A DNA stretch of 64,000 bases from Oligoflexia bacterium (lineage in GTDB: Bacteria; Bdellovibrionota; Bdellovibrionia; JABDDW01). A program made the position numbers and the translations under genes. This document shows, piece by piece, positions 40,078-49,739 of this stretch. Position 1 is the stretch's first letter. Every line of letters starts with the position of its first letter. The notes below the pieces were generated by a model. It was given only the letters and a program-made list of their open reading frames with translations, did not search any database and was not told where the DNA came from. The stretch is taken from the NCBI GenBank assembly GCA_034439615.1, contig JAWXAT010000025.1, positions 1-64,000 of the forward strand, given 5' to 3'.

Positions 40078-41412
40078 CTACAAAAGATTGGCTGCGAGCT
40101 CAGCAAGTTCTGAGCGCTCACCCTTAGATAGGGTCACATGAGCTGCGATGGCTTCGTTTTTAAAACGCTCAACCACATAGGCAAGTCCGTTGTTTGCAGA
40201 GTCAACATAGGGGTTATCGATTTGATAACAATCACCTGTGAGAACTACTTTGGTTCCGGATCCCGCTCGCGTAATAATAGTTTTGATTTCATGTGGTGTG
40301 AGATTTTGAGCTTCATCAACAATCAAATATTGATTAGGAATACTGCGACCGCGAATGTACGTAAGCGGTTCAATGTTGAGCATTCCTTGACTGATCAACT
40401 CTTGACAACGACCAGCAGCTCGCTTTTGACTCGTACCCGAACCTAAAAGATATTCGATGTTGTCAAAAACAGGTTGCATCCAGGGATTAAGTTTTTCTTC
40501 AACGTCACCTGGCAAATAACCAATATCTCGGCCCATCGGGAAAATTGGACGACTCACTAGAAGTCTGTGATATTTTCCTTCATCTAAAGTTTTTGAGAGA
40601 CCTGCAGCTAGAGCTAATAATGTTTTTCCCGTACCAGCTTTTCCCACAAGTGAGACAAGCTTGATGTCATCATTGAGCAGACAATCGAGCGCAAAACTTT
40701 GCTCAACGTTACGGGGGAAAATTCCCCAAACATTATCGCTTGGCTTAATGAGCGGCACCGCAGCTTTTGTTAAACCATTGTATCTTGCGATGGCACTGTG
40801 ATTCGGATTCGTGATGTCTTTAAAAATAATATATTGATTAGGAGTAATTGCTGGGTCGCTGATAGGCATTTGCTTTTCAGCATAAAAACTATCGATAGCG
40901 TCAGCGGCTACTTCATACTCTGTTACACCACTAAATAGATCATCGATATCGACTTTTTGTGGTTCGTAATCTTCAGCCTGAATGCCAAACACATCGGCCT
41001 TAATACGAAGATTTGTATCTTTTGTTATGAGCACAACTGGGCGTGGAGGTTTTTCACGCTGGAGTCTCATTGCCAAAGCTAAAATTCGATTATCAACTTT
41101 GTTTCGCTCTAATTGTTCAGGTAAAATATCTGAATCGTTATCTAAATTTACAAAAAAGTAGCTGTGACTTTTTTCAAGTAGCACACCTTTACTTAATGCA
41201 CCCTTTGATCGAAGTACGTCTACAAATCTAGAAAACTGGCGCGCATTACGACCGTTTTCTCCTAGATCTTTTTTGAAACGATCCATTTCTTCAATTACTG
41301 AAATGGGAATGATGATATCAGCGTTTACAAATTTGAAAATTGCTTGGGGATCAAACAGTATAACGTTGGTATCAATGACGAAACGTTTTCGGGCAGCGGC
41401 TGTTTTGCTCAA
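40078..41412 (-). CDS. PhoH family protein with PIN domain
   Basis: This 444-residue protein has an N-terminal PIN nuclease domain (about 10-150, FVIDTNVILFDP and VVLITKDTNLR). The C-terminal PhoH ATPase has Walker A GKAGTGKTLLAL and Walker B LIVDEAQNL, then LTGDCYQID. PIN-PhoH (PhoH2-type) proteins act as RNA helicase/nucleases. The start is TTG, supported by GGAGG 7 bases upstream at about 41418. All catalytic motifs look intact. It is followed directly by the GT-C-like gene. Confidence 0.92.
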   Translation of the reverse strand: MSKTAAARKRFVIDTNVILFDPQAIFKFVNADIIIPISVIEEMDRFKKDLGENGRNARQFSRFVDVLRSKGALSKGVLLEKSHSYFFVNLDNDSDILPEQLERNKVDNRILALAMRLQREKPPRPVVLITKDTNLRIKADVFGIQAEDYEPQKVDIDDLFSGVTEYEVAADAIDSFYAEKQMPISDPAITPNQYIIFKDITNPNHSAIARYNGLTKAAVPLIKPSDNVWGIFPRNVEQSFALDCLLNDDIKLVSLVGKAGTGKTLLALAAGLSKTLDEGKYHRLLVSRPIFPMGRDIGYLPGDVEEKLNPWMQPVFDNIEYLLGSGTSQKRAAGRCQELISQGMLNIEPLTYIRGRSIPNQYLIVDEAQNLTPHEIKTIITRAGSGTKVVLTGDCYQIDNPYVDSANNGLAYVVERFKNEAIAAHVTLSKGERSELAELAANLL

Positions 41413-41515
41413 TAATCCTCCCTCTCGACTGACTTCTTAATTAGTCCCGGACTTGGAACATAATTCAAGTTTTAAATGAGAGTAGAGAAATATAGACGCG
41501 AGAGGTCAAATACTA

Positions 41516-42049
41516 TCAGTCAACTCGGCCCATTTGACGATCGCCATTATCTTTTTTAGCAACTCGAGCAACGGCTTGGAGAAAATGCATGAAATGCGTG
41601 AGTGTCTCGTAAGACTCATCATCTTTTTGCAAAATTGTTCCATGACGTAAAACTGCGCCATGATCAACTGCACGGACATTGGCGATTTTTGCTGAATAAC
41701 TAAAGTAAGTGTCATGACTTAAATAAATACGCATGGTGACAGCTTCACCAATGTTGAATTGGCCAAGTTCTGAGGGTAAGTCAAAGGCCAAACCACCAGC
41801 TGAAATATCATAGATTGAAACAGGCTGTAGACCGAGTTTAGGCAATACAATGAACACACCAATAAATTGAGAAAATACAGTACGGGTTACTTCACGGCGA
41901 TCTTGATCTGCAAGCTGATCACGACGCTTTGTCATATCAATAATAGGAGATGGCTCATGCTCGATCTTTTCGATGTCATTATGAGTCGCTTTAACTTTAT
42001 GTGAATTTTTATGCTTATTGAAGTCTATTACATTGGATTTAACTGTCAT
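41516..42049 (-). CDS. PilZ-domain protein
   Basis: This protein of about 177 residues has a disordered, Lys-rich N-terminus. The PilZ domain has the c-di-GMP-binding RxxxR as RREVTR and the later D-S-A-G-G motif (YDISAGGLAFDLP). It would be a c-di-GMP effector, in keeping with two diguanylate cyclases in this window. An upstream in-frame start at 42082 exists, but GGGAGGG before ATG 42049 favours the shorter form. Its target is unknown. Confidence 0.8.
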   Translation of the reverse strand: MTVKSNVIDFNKHKNSHKVKATHNDIEKIEHEPSPIIDMTKRRDQLADQDRREVTRTVFSQFIGVFIVLPKLGLQPVSIYDISAGGLAFDLPSELGQFNIGEAVTMRIYLSHDTYFSYSAKIANVRAVDHGAVLRHGTILQKDDESYETLTHFMHFLQAVARVAKKDNGDRQMGRVD

Positions 42050-42328
42050 AAAAAACCCTCCCCTGGATTTGTACTGTAACAACTGCCTTGTGATTAATTA
42101 TTCGGAAGATTTTGTAGAAACTTTAGACACTATTAATCTTTTGACTAGAAAAACTAGACCTCGAGGGAAACCTAGGTGGAATCAAATGTTACACAATAAA
42201 TTCATATACTTATTATAGGACAAATAATGCGACGCGCGGTAAGTGAAGGGGGAGCTTTCTATGCTTGCTTACGTCATAGCACTAGAATATTTTTTGAGTG
42301 GCATATATCAACATTGCTGGAGGCGGTA

Positions 42329-42916
42329 ATGATTAAAGTTCTAAGCGTGGTGGTTTTGATTTGTTTTTGGACTCTGACTTTATTTGCGAATCCAAAAACA
42401 ATTGTTGAGCTTGGTAAGGGTGATGGCCATGTTGATTTTCATGCAATAGGTAACCCAAGTTCTCTTAAAATTCACGGAGTTGGTGGCAAACCAACGGGTC
42501 AAATTATTGTTGAAGAAAACAAGGTTTATGGAACAATCATTTTTTTACTCGATACCCTTGATACAAAAATTAAACTTCGCAATGAGCACACTAAGAAAAA
42601 ATATCTTGAAATCGACAAATACCCAGAAGCAAGACTAGAGATTACAGAGGTAAAGTTTCCGGGTCCGATACCTAAAGGAGATTTTTCTTTAGATAATTTA
42701 TCTTTTCAAGGCAAACTCACAGTTCATGGAGTTACTAAACCGGTAGTTGGAAAAACAAAAATCGAGAGAGAAGGTAATACTATTTCAGTAGAAGCTGGAT
42801 TCACTATAAAAGTAATAGATTTCAATATTAAAACACCTTCATTTGCTGGGATCACCATGGCTGATAATGTCAATATTGAAGCAGTCTTTACCGCACCCAG
42901 CACAACTGTGAAATAA
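42329..42916 (+). CDS. YceI-like periplasmic lipid-binding protein
   Basis: This 195-residue exported protein has a signal peptide (ending TLFANP) and a lipocalin-like YceI beta-barrel (GHVDFHAIG, YLEIDKYPEARLEI, FQGKLTVHGVTKPV). YceI proteins bind isoprenoids such as quinone precursors. The start at 42329 has GGAGG 6-9 bases upstream; a longer in-frame reading from 42227 has no such site. It precedes a CxxCH outer-membrane gene by 6 bp, suggesting a redox-linked role. Confidence 0.85.
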   Translation: MIKVLSVVVLICFWTLTLFANPKTIVELGKGDGHVDFHAIGNPSSLKIHGVGGKPTGQIIVEENKVYGTIIFLLDTLDTKIKLRNEHTKKKYLEIDKYPEARLEITEVKFPGPIPKGDFSLDNLSFQGKLTVHGVTKPVVGKTKIEREGNTISVEAGFTIKVIDFNIKTPSFAGITMADNVNIEAVFTAPSTTVK

Positions 42917-42922
42917 TATTTC

Positions 42923-44036
42923 GTGAAAAAAACCCTGATTTATTTATTTACATTATTAATGCTTCAACTACTGAGTCCGTCGGATTCTTGGGCGTTTGCT
43001 GAACTAGTACGTCATGGTTATTCGAATTGTATAAGCTGTCACTCAAGCCCAACAGGAGGCGGCGTACTCACACAATACGGTAGGGCATTATCAAAAGAGC
43101 TCTTAAGTACGTGGGGGGGGGTTTAGTGGTGAAGAAAGATTTCTTTATTTTATTAAAAGTCCTAAGTATTTAAATATTGGAGGTGACTATCGTACACTCC
43201 AAATTACCAAAACTACCCCTCGAACTAAAACTGATATTACAATTCCAATGCAACGTGATCTTGAAATCGGTATCAAGCTGAAGAAGAAATTTGAACTCAA
43301 CGGAACATTCGGATATCGCGACCCTGTATCTCCAGAAACTAATAACTGGTTTAGTAGACGACATTACCTGACCTACCATATTAATGATGAAGTCTCTGTA
43401 AGAGCTGGCAGGTTTTATCCGGCTTTTGGTATTAATATTCCCGAACATACTTCAGTCATACGCAGGGGACTTGGCTGGGATCAGGGTATGGAATCATATA
43501 ATCTTGAAGTCGCAGTACTGGGTGAGAAGCATAATATTTATCTTACAGCTATTGCGGGGCGGCCTGACCTTAATCAGCTTTATCGAGAAAAAGGTACAGC
43601 TCTCTCATACGCATATCAAATAAACGATACAAGCAAAGTAGGGGCAAGTTATTATTATGGTGAGAGCGATCCCATAACGCATCATTATGTGGGTCCATTT
43701 GCAATACTAGGTTTTACAGAGAGTTTTTATCTACTTTCACAGTTTGATATGATGAGAAGTTTTCCGTACACTTCAACAGAAGCGCAATATGGTTATTTAG
43801 ATTATCAAAAACTTGGTTATGAAATATTCCAAGGGTTTCACATTTTTCTAACACAAGAATTTTTGCAATCAGATATTAAAAATAATATTACAAGATCTGA
43901 TATTTATGGCGCAGGTATACAATTTTTTCCGAGGCCACATTTTGAATTTCAGGTTTATTTGCAGAAAAAAATAACTGCACTTGATACATCAAACCCTACT
44001 GATATTTTAGGTCTCTACATACATTTCTACTTATAA
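42923..44036 (+). pseudogene. Heme-motif outer-membrane beta-barrel gene, frameshifted at a G9 tract
   Basis: The first part (GTG start at 42923) encodes a signal peptide and one heme-c motif CISCH (C36-H40). It then hits a stop at 43124 just after nine consecutive G (43113-43121). Removing one G joins it to the frame that runs without a stop to 44036: WGGFSGEERFLYFIKSP and onward into a beta-barrel ending IHFYL. The intact protein would be 370 residues. The break may be phase variation by slippage, a fixed mutation or a sequencing error. It is probably a redox-linked outer-membrane protein. It follows yceI by 6 bp. Confidence 0.75.
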
Positions 44037-44040
44037 AATA

Positions 44041-45554
44041 TTAATTATTTGGCGCACCACTTTGGATCCACGTTCTTATGAGTTCGAGCTGCGCCTGTGT
44101 CAGAGCACCACTGCCTACGGGCATTGAACCCGACAAAGTTCTTTGGTATAATTTACTGTTATTTGGATCAAAGTTAACGACACGGGTGATAGTGCCTGCA
44201 AAAGTATTTGTAGTGTACCCACCTGAAGGATTTGAACCTCCATGACAACTATTGCATTTGGGTTGTAAAATCGTACTCGAGATTAAACTGAATGTTCCAA
44301 AAGTCGTAGCATTTGAAGTCGCAGTATAACTCGAACTACCCGCTGAATTTACCGCTTTAACTTTATAAAACCGGGTAGTACCTGCTGCGATGCCGGTGTT
44401 TGAAAATGACGTCGCCCCAGCCGCGGTTGTTGTCACTACAGTGAAAGTGCCACCTGAACTGCTGGCACTCTCAATTGTGAATCCAGTTTCATTATTAGAC
44501 CCATCAACCCAGGTCAGATTAATCTGTGTAGCTGAAAAAGCCACACTTGAAAGCCCAGAAGGTGCTGCAGGAGCCGTGATTGCCGCAGCGTTTGTAAAGG
44601 TATTAGAGATATTTGAAAAACCAGATCCACCAATACTATTTACAGCTTGCACACGGTAAAAATAATTTGTAGATGCGGTTAATCCTGTATCAGAAAAATT
44701 ACTGATATTAGAACTCACTGAATTAATAAATGTAAATGGACCATTACTTACGAGTGCTCTTTCAATATTAAAAGTGGTTTCATTATTTGAATTATCAGAC
44801 CAAGTTAAATTTATTCCAGAAGATGACACAGCTGAGGTTAATAGATTAGTAGGAGCTATCGGCGCTGTCGTTGGAGCGGCTAATGTGACAGCAGTAACTG
44901 TGTTTGAAGTTAGAGAATCACCCAAAGCATTAAAGGCACGAACCCTATAGAAGTAAGTAGTTGATGCCGTGAGGTTGAAATCAATTGTACCTGTAGTATT
45001 TGCTGCAATATTTGCAATTTGTGTGAAGGGCCCGTTTATATTTGTGGCACGTTCAACTTTAAAGCCGCTTTCATTATTTGCGTTATCAATCCAGTTAAGT
45101 GTAATTTGTGTATTGGTGATTCCTGAAGCTGCGAGAGATGACGGTGCAATAGCTTGCGCGTTGGTGTCGATCGTGTCATTGAGTGCTCCGGCTTGAATCC
45201 AATCAAATATGGCCTTCACATCAGAAGAATTAAGTATTGGCCCTCCTTTGGGCATAAGACCTCTAGAAATTTGAGAATAGAGCGCACTTGCATTTGCATC
45301 AAAAGGCTTAACACTACCACTTTGAATCAGAGTTGCATATGAACTGAGATTGGGAGAAATACCCGCACTATGACAGCTACTGCATTTAGGTTGTAAAATG
45401 AATTTGTTAATTTGACTATATGTTGGTGTAGCACTGCCAAATGACGAGGGTGAGTTAATACCTTTGGGTCGCCCGCAGTTTTGAAACGAAACGAAACAAA
45501 AATAACCGTAAATACGAATAAATAAATAATTTTTGATAATGACTGCCTAATCAT
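44041..45554 (-). pseudogene. CxxCH and FN3 lipoprotein gene, frameshifted at a 5-bp tandem repeat
   Basis: The ATG at 45554, with AAGGA upstream, opens a signal peptide (MIRQSLSKIIYLFVFTVIFV). Three tandem GTTTC copies (45483-45497 on the opposite strand as GAAAC) throw it out of frame. With two copies it reads on as SFQNCGRPKG, a lipobox-like sequence. It then continues through CSSCH, three fibronectin type III domains (for example NNESGFKVERA) and a second motif CNSCH to 44041. The intact product would be about 502 residues, an exported lipoprotein with two heme-binding motifs. A shorter reading from ATG 45255 would lose the signal and the first CxxCH. Confidence 0.75.
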
Positions 45555-45666
45555 CAAAATTCCTTAATCGTACTAAGCCTAGATACTCATAGTATAGACC
45601 CCAGCCTGTACTCGTATTCGGCAGCTTTCACTAAAAACTTTAGTTTTATTTTTAATCTGTCTTAAC

Positions 45667-45695
45667 TTGCAGACTTTAGTCTTGACGCATATAAT
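45667..45695 (+). promoter_or_regulatory. Sigma70 promoter giving a near-leaderless transcript
   Basis: TTGCAG (45667-45672) and TATAAT (45690-45695) are 17 bases apart. The predicted start, about 7 bases after the -10, falls at or next to the ATG at 45703, and no Shine-Dalgarno is present. The mRNA of the TonB-like gene is therefore likely leaderless or nearly so. Confidence 0.65.
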
Positions 45696-45702
45696 AACCG
45701 CG

Positions 45703-46527
45703 ATGAGAATTTGGCTTATTTTCTTTGGTACCAGCTTATTAATCCATCTTACAGTGTGGACTACATTTGTACGCCCCTATGATCCACTCGCTTTGCTTGA
45801 ACGCCAACCCATCGAAGTGAGCATAGTAGAAGAACAAACCCTAGCGCCAAAAACCAAATTTAATAGAACCGTTAAAGATCTTTTGCCTCCATTAGAAATG
45901 CTCAAGCCCCTTGATTCAAGTGTTGCTACTTATCAAGGTCATCGTGATCAGCGCGTGAAAAAAGAGACAGTAGCCCCCAACTATGGGCAAGACCGAAATA
46001 AAATTTCAAAGGCACAAATTGGTGGAACAAATATCGTTGAAGAATCAAAAGAAGGGTTATCAGCCCAAAAAAACCGTCAATCATCGAAGCTTGGAAAATT
46101 AGGCCAAACACTTTTTTCAGATGGACCCTCTTACACACAATATTTGCCCGACACAGAAACTGGTCCAGTAACAGCTCTCAATACAGAGCGTTTTGTATAC
46201 TCTAGTTTTTTTAATCGCATCGAAGAAAGATTTATGCCCACGTGGCAGCGCAATTTTCAAAACACAATTGCACGCAAATCGGATGCAGAACAGCGCCAGC
46301 TCATAAATCAACAGCGTTGGGTAACACAGGTTGAGGTGATTTTAGATTCAAAGGGTTACGTAGAAGATGTTATTATTTTAAACAGCTCTGGCTCCGCAGA
46401 ACTTGATAATGATGCAGCTCAAGCTTTTTTAGAAAATAAGTATTATCCAAACCCCCCTCAAAAAATGCTTAAAGAAGATGGTAAAATTCATCTCATGTAT
46501 AAAGTTGCTCTACATACAGACAGATAA
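45703..46527 (+). CDS. TonB-family energy transducer-like protein
   Basis: This protein of about 274 residues has one N-terminal TM helix (about 3-20), a charged disordered periplasmic linker and a C-terminal TonB-like domain (about 205-274, VTQVEVILDSKGYVEDVIIL, SSGSAELDNDAAQAF). It resembles TonB C-terminal domains, but no Pro-rich EPK region and no ExbBD genes lie beside it. It could couple to the AglRQS-type or another TolQR motor. An upstream in-frame start at 45667 lies within the promoter -35, so 45703 is preferred. Confidence 0.78.
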   Translation: MRIWLIFFGTSLLIHLTVWTTFVRPYDPLALLERQPIEVSIVEEQTLAPKTKFNRTVKDLLPPLEMLKPLDSSVATYQGHRDQRVKKETVAPNYGQDRNKISKAQIGGTNIVEESKEGLSAQKNRQSSKLGKLGQTLFSDGPSYTQYLPDTETGPVTALNTERFVYSSFFNRIEERFMPTWQRNFQNTIARKSDAEQRQLINQQRWVTQVEVILDSKGYVEDVIILNSSGSAELDNDAAQAFLENKYYPNPPQKMLKEDGKIHLMYKVALHTDR

Positions 46528-46599
46528 TAAACCCGACAATAGTCTACACCCTCAACAACTGGTCTGAACGTAAAGTATAAACCCTGCTAATCTTAATAA

Positions 46600-47184
46600 A
46601 TGATGCGGACATGGACGTTGGCATTCACACTTTGTAGTCTTCTAATTTGGTCTCCAATTAGCCAAGCCGGTGTGTTTGAAATCAGTACTACAGGCTCTTA
46701 TCGAAAAACAAATTTTGATGCCACAAATAGTACCGCAATGGAGAGTCTTACCGGAGCCATTGCTTATTATTTTTGGGAGCTCAGTGCACTTCAAATGAGT
46801 TACACACGTGGTGCTGCTAGCCAAGTGCAACCACAGTACACAGCCTATCAGACGTTTGAAGCTTATGGAGTTGATATATTAATCACGGTGGCAAATCGAG
46901 AAAGTATTTTAAAGCCTTACATTAAAGCAGGTGTTGCCTACACAGCCAAAGATCTTCGCACATTTATTCCGGTACCCGGTTCGAGTCCGATAATATACAA
47001 CACATTGACTGTACAAAGTTTTGGACTCTCCCCCACTGCGGGTTTAGGATTTAAACTAATGATTGGTCAACAATTTGCGCTCAAAGCAGGAGTCGATGTC
47101 TCAACTAGCCCATTACGAAAAGACAGTAACGAACCCACCACCTATGACTTCGCCCTCAATGGCGGTGTTAGCTTCATGTTTTAG
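46600..47184 (+). CDS. Outer-membrane beta-barrel protein
   Basis: This 194-residue exported protein has a signal peptide (ending SQAGVF) and an eight-stranded-type barrel with a typical last strand ending GGVSFMF. The product resembles small OmpA/OmpW-like barrels of the lineage, with no peptidoglycan-binding domain. The stop is immediately followed by the next ATG, so the pair is coupled. Two adjacent Met codons make the start uncertain by one residue. Confidence 0.75.
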   Translation: MMRTWTLAFTLCSLLIWSPISQAGVFEISTTGSYRKTNFDATNSTAMESLTGAIAYYFWELSALQMSYTRGAASQVQPQYTAYQTFEAYGVDILITVANRESILKPYIKAGVAYTAKDLRTFIPVPGSSPIIYNTLTVQSFGLSPTAGLGFKLMIGQQFALKAGVDVSTSPLRKDSNEPTTYDFALNGGVSFMF

Positions 47185-48249
47185 ATGAAAAGTGCAGGAA
47201 TTATTTTTAGATATGTTCTTACAGTTTTGAGCGCGTTTGTACTTTGCGGCTGTCAGATGGGCTATATTGTGCAATCAGGTTATCACCAAATGGGACTACT
47301 CATTAAAAAGAAAAATTTTGAGCGAGCCCTTGTTGACCCGCGCATCGATGAAAATACAAAACGTAAAATAAGACTTGTTCAAGAGGTGAAGAAATTCACT
47401 GAAGAAAAAATGGCCATGCCTAAAACACGCAACTATGACAGCTTCGTTTTACTCGATGATCGCTATGTGGTTTATGCAGTTACTGCGAGCTATAAAGATC
47501 GTCTTGAGCCGTATCTCTGGAGTTTTCCAATCGTGGGGAAAGTTCCATATAAAGGCTATTTTAAAAAATCAGGAGCAGAAGAAGAAAAACTAGAACTTGA
47601 AAAGCAAAACCTTGATGTCATGCAAAGAGGGGTAAGTGCTTACTCAACGCTAGGATGGTTTTCTGATCCGCTTTTATCAAGCATGACATCTAATGAAGAC
47701 GATTGGTTGGTAGAAACCATCATTCACGAGCTCACCCACGTAGCAGTCTATATCAAAAGCAACGCAGATTTTAACGAACAGCTCGCAACGTTTGTAGGAA
47801 ACAAAGGAATGGAGCAGTTTTATTTTCAAAAACAAGGAGCTTCATCACCAGCTATTTTAAAAGCAAAACAAGTGGCTGAAGATTCAAATACTTTTAGCCA
47901 GTTTATTGGCCAAGAAGTGAAAGCGCTTGAAGACTTTTACGCCAAAAATAAAAACTCACCAACACTGCTACAAGACCGCGAGCAACAATTTAGTAAAATC
48001 AAAAATAACTTTGAACAAGGCTGTAAACCCAAACTTAAAACCGATAGTTATAAATATTTTTCTCAACAAAAACTAAACAATGCGGTGCTCATTGGGTATA
48101 AAACTTACTATCAAGATCTTGATGCATTTGAGAAAGCTTACCAAAAAGTGGGTGGAGACTGGAATGCCTTTATGAAATTTTTTGATTCGATTAAAAAATT
48201 AGAAGACCCCTGGAAAAATCTTAAAGAATTCAACATGACACCAAAATAA
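47185..48249 (+). CDS. Lipoprotein aminopeptidase-like protein (COG4324 type)
   Basis: This 354-residue protein has a lipobox LCGC (C23) and a zinc-peptidase motif HELTH at 181-185 within ETIIHELTHVAVY. NEQLATFVG follows, where a later Glu (about 198) can be the third ligand. Segments such as GYYFK-like GYFKKSGAEEEK and AYSTLGWFSDPLLSSM fit the family annotated as predicted aminopeptidase (PF10023). It is anchored in the envelope. It starts directly after the barrel gene and ends in a clear terminator. The substrate is unknown. Confidence 0.82.
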   Translation: MKSAGIIFRYVLTVLSAFVLCGCQMGYIVQSGYHQMGLLIKKKNFERALVDPRIDENTKRKIRLVQEVKKFTEEKMAMPKTRNYDSFVLLDDRYVVYAVTASYKDRLEPYLWSFPIVGKVPYKGYFKKSGAEEEKLELEKQNLDVMQRGVSAYSTLGWFSDPLLSSMTSNEDDWLVETIIHELTHVAVYIKSNADFNEQLATFVGNKGMEQFYFQKQGASSPAILKAKQVAEDSNTFSQFIGQEVKALEDFYAKNKNSPTLLQDREQQFSKIKNNFEQGCKPKLKTDSYKYFSQQKLNNAVLIGYKTYYQDLDAFEKAYQKVGGDWNAFMKFFDSIKKLEDPWKNLKEFNMTPK

Positions 48250-48275
48250 AACCCGCAATGAACTTGCGGGTTTTT
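48248..48275. terminator. Intrinsic terminator between convergent genes
   Basis: AAAACCCGCAA and TTGCGGGTTTT form an 11-bp stem around a 5-base loop. T-run and A-run flanks make it usable in both directions. It overlaps the end of the peptidase gene and serves the convergent small gene at 48313. Confidence 0.88.
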
Positions 48276-48312
48276 CTAAATTATATTTTTAAAATTCTTG
48301 CTGAGTAAAAAC

Positions 48313-48546
48313 TTATCGAACCTTATTTATCTGATTCAAGAATTTTTGATGACGTTTTTGATCAGCTTCTCTTTGTGAATTCATAAACTGCTGTTCTGTA
48401 TCTACCTGTTCTAAATAATTAGCTGAGAAAACTTGATCTTCGATTTTTGCTTCTGCTGGTGTGCGTGTATCGGCATGAGCTGTTTCAGCCAGTGCTGTAA
48501 CTCCAAAACCAAGTACCACTGCCGCCATCAATATTAATTTACTCAT
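48313..48546 (-). CDS. Small exported protein of unknown function
   Basis: This 77-residue protein has a signal peptide (about 1-22, ending AETAHA) and a short, charged helical remainder (QQFMNSQREADQKRHQKFLNQINKVR). An in-frame start at 48618 would add 24 residues. The AAAGGGG 8 bases before ATG 48546 supports the short form. It lies downstream of the ECF sigma operon and may belong to its stress regulon; this is inference. Confidence 0.65.
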   Translation of the reverse strand: MSKLILMAAVVLGFGVTALAETAHADTRTPAEAKIEDQVFSANYLEQVDTEQQFMNSQREADQKRHQKFLNQINKVR

Positions 48547-48633
48547 TAATAACCCCTTTAGTTCACGTTTTGGCTGCCCCACTACACAACCTACATATGT
48601 ATGACAGGAGTGGGACAATAAAGGGTTAATGTA

Positions 48634-49152
48634 TTATTTTTCTTGAATCACTTCTGGATCTTTGAATGTTTTATTCTCTACGGCTTTAGTTTGGCCGTGA
48701 GTTAAAACGTCTTTAAATTTTTGAGTCATTTCTTTTTTGAGCAGGACGTATTCTACAAGTTTTTTATGGCCAAACATCTTGCCCATAACTTCCATTTCAT
48801 TTGATTGAAGGGCATTGTGCTGTTTCAATACCTCTTGATACTCTTTCAACAGTTTAGTCGAGGTCGCGGTATCAGACTTTTTCTTTTCTAATTGATCAAG
48901 CAAAGACTCCAAGCGATTACTCACCTGAGTCTTTTTATCACTGATTTTTTTAAATTCACTATTAAATTTTATTTCTTCTGTAGGAGTAAGTTGCAATCGA
49001 TCAGACACGCGCCATACAAAAAGCTGCTCAAGACGTTGACGCATTTTATCAGCTTTATCGTCTTTTGAATTTTGAGCAAAAATCGGAAACCCCGCACAAA
49101 CAACCACAGTGGCTGAGACAATCAGCAGATGCACAGATCTCAGTTGTAACAT
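48634..49152 (-). CDS. Spy/CpxP-like periplasmic helical protein
   Basis: This 172-residue exported protein has a signal peptide (ending FPIFAQ) followed by an all-helical, Lys/Glu-rich domain. LQLTPTEEIKFNSEF recalls the LTxxQ-type motif of Spy/CpxP/ZraP periplasmic chaperones or metal sensors. It is the third gene of a unit with an ECF sigma factor and a zinc-finger anti-sigma factor, 8 bp after the latter. It may help sense envelope stress. Confidence 0.72.
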   Translation of the reverse strand: MLQLRSVHLLIVSATVVVCAGFPIFAQNSKDDKADKMRQRLEQLFVWRVSDRLQLTPTEEIKFNSEFKKISDKKTQVSNRLESLLDQLEKKKSDTATSTKLLKEYQEVLKQHNALQSNEMEVMGKMFGHKKLVEYVLLKKEMTQKFKDVLTHGQTKAVENKTFKDPEVIQEK

Positions 49153-49160
49153 TGGTTCTC

Positions 49161-49736
49161 CTAGTTCAATTCTTCAAGCAATGCACGTGCTTCTACGTCG
49201 GACATTGCGCTCAGTCTTTGAGCTGCTGCTTCCATAACCATGTCATCCGAATCCTGGTGACTCATAATTACGCTGTTAAAAAACTTTGGATCGTTTGCCG
49301 CTGTTTGAGCAAAAAACTGCTCTTCAGCACCCAACTCAATCTGGAACTGTGATGTTTGTAATTTATTTCCACGAAAAGGATTAACGAAGAGCGTGCCAAA
49401 TACAACTATGAAAACCGCGGCTGCAGTAAATGCCATTTTCTGAGTTTGGCTTTTCCATGAATAAGCAGGCGATTCAATGTATGTCTTATTAATTTCAGCC
49501 ATGATTTTGTTTTCTAATCTTTTGAAAGCAAGATCATCGGGAAGTTGTATCTTGTGAGGCTTAATATTTTTTCGTACTAGCTGAAGTGCCTGTAAAGTTT
49601 TACGACAATGGCCGCAATCTTCAACGTGCAGTGTTAAATCAGCACGAAGAGTCTGGTCAAGTTCACCCTCGACATAATCAAGCCATAATTCTTCATCTAC
49701 TTTGCAAATTAAATTTTCCATACGATCTGTAGACAC
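49161..49736 (-). CDS. Membrane-bound anti-sigma factor with zinc finger
   Basis: This 191-residue protein has an N-terminal cytoplasmic ZAS motif H37-x3-C41-x2-C44 (LHVEDCGHC), one TM helix (about 107-127) and a periplasmic part. Such proteins hold ECF sigma factors until a signal releases them. The gene starts 3 bp after the sigma factor gene, the usual pairing. The periplasmic tail may be bound by the Spy-like protein encoded next. Confidence 0.88.
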   Translation of the reverse strand: MSTDRMENLICKVDEELWLDYVEGELDQTLRADLTLHVEDCGHCRKTLQALQLVRKNIKPHKIQLPDDLAFKRLENKIMAEINKTYIESPAYSWKSQTQKMAFTAAAVFIVVFGTLFVNPFRGNKLQTSQFQIELGAEEQFFAQTAANDPKFFNSVIMSHQDSDDMVMEAAAQRLSAMSDVEARALLEELN

Positions 49737-49739
49737 AGC

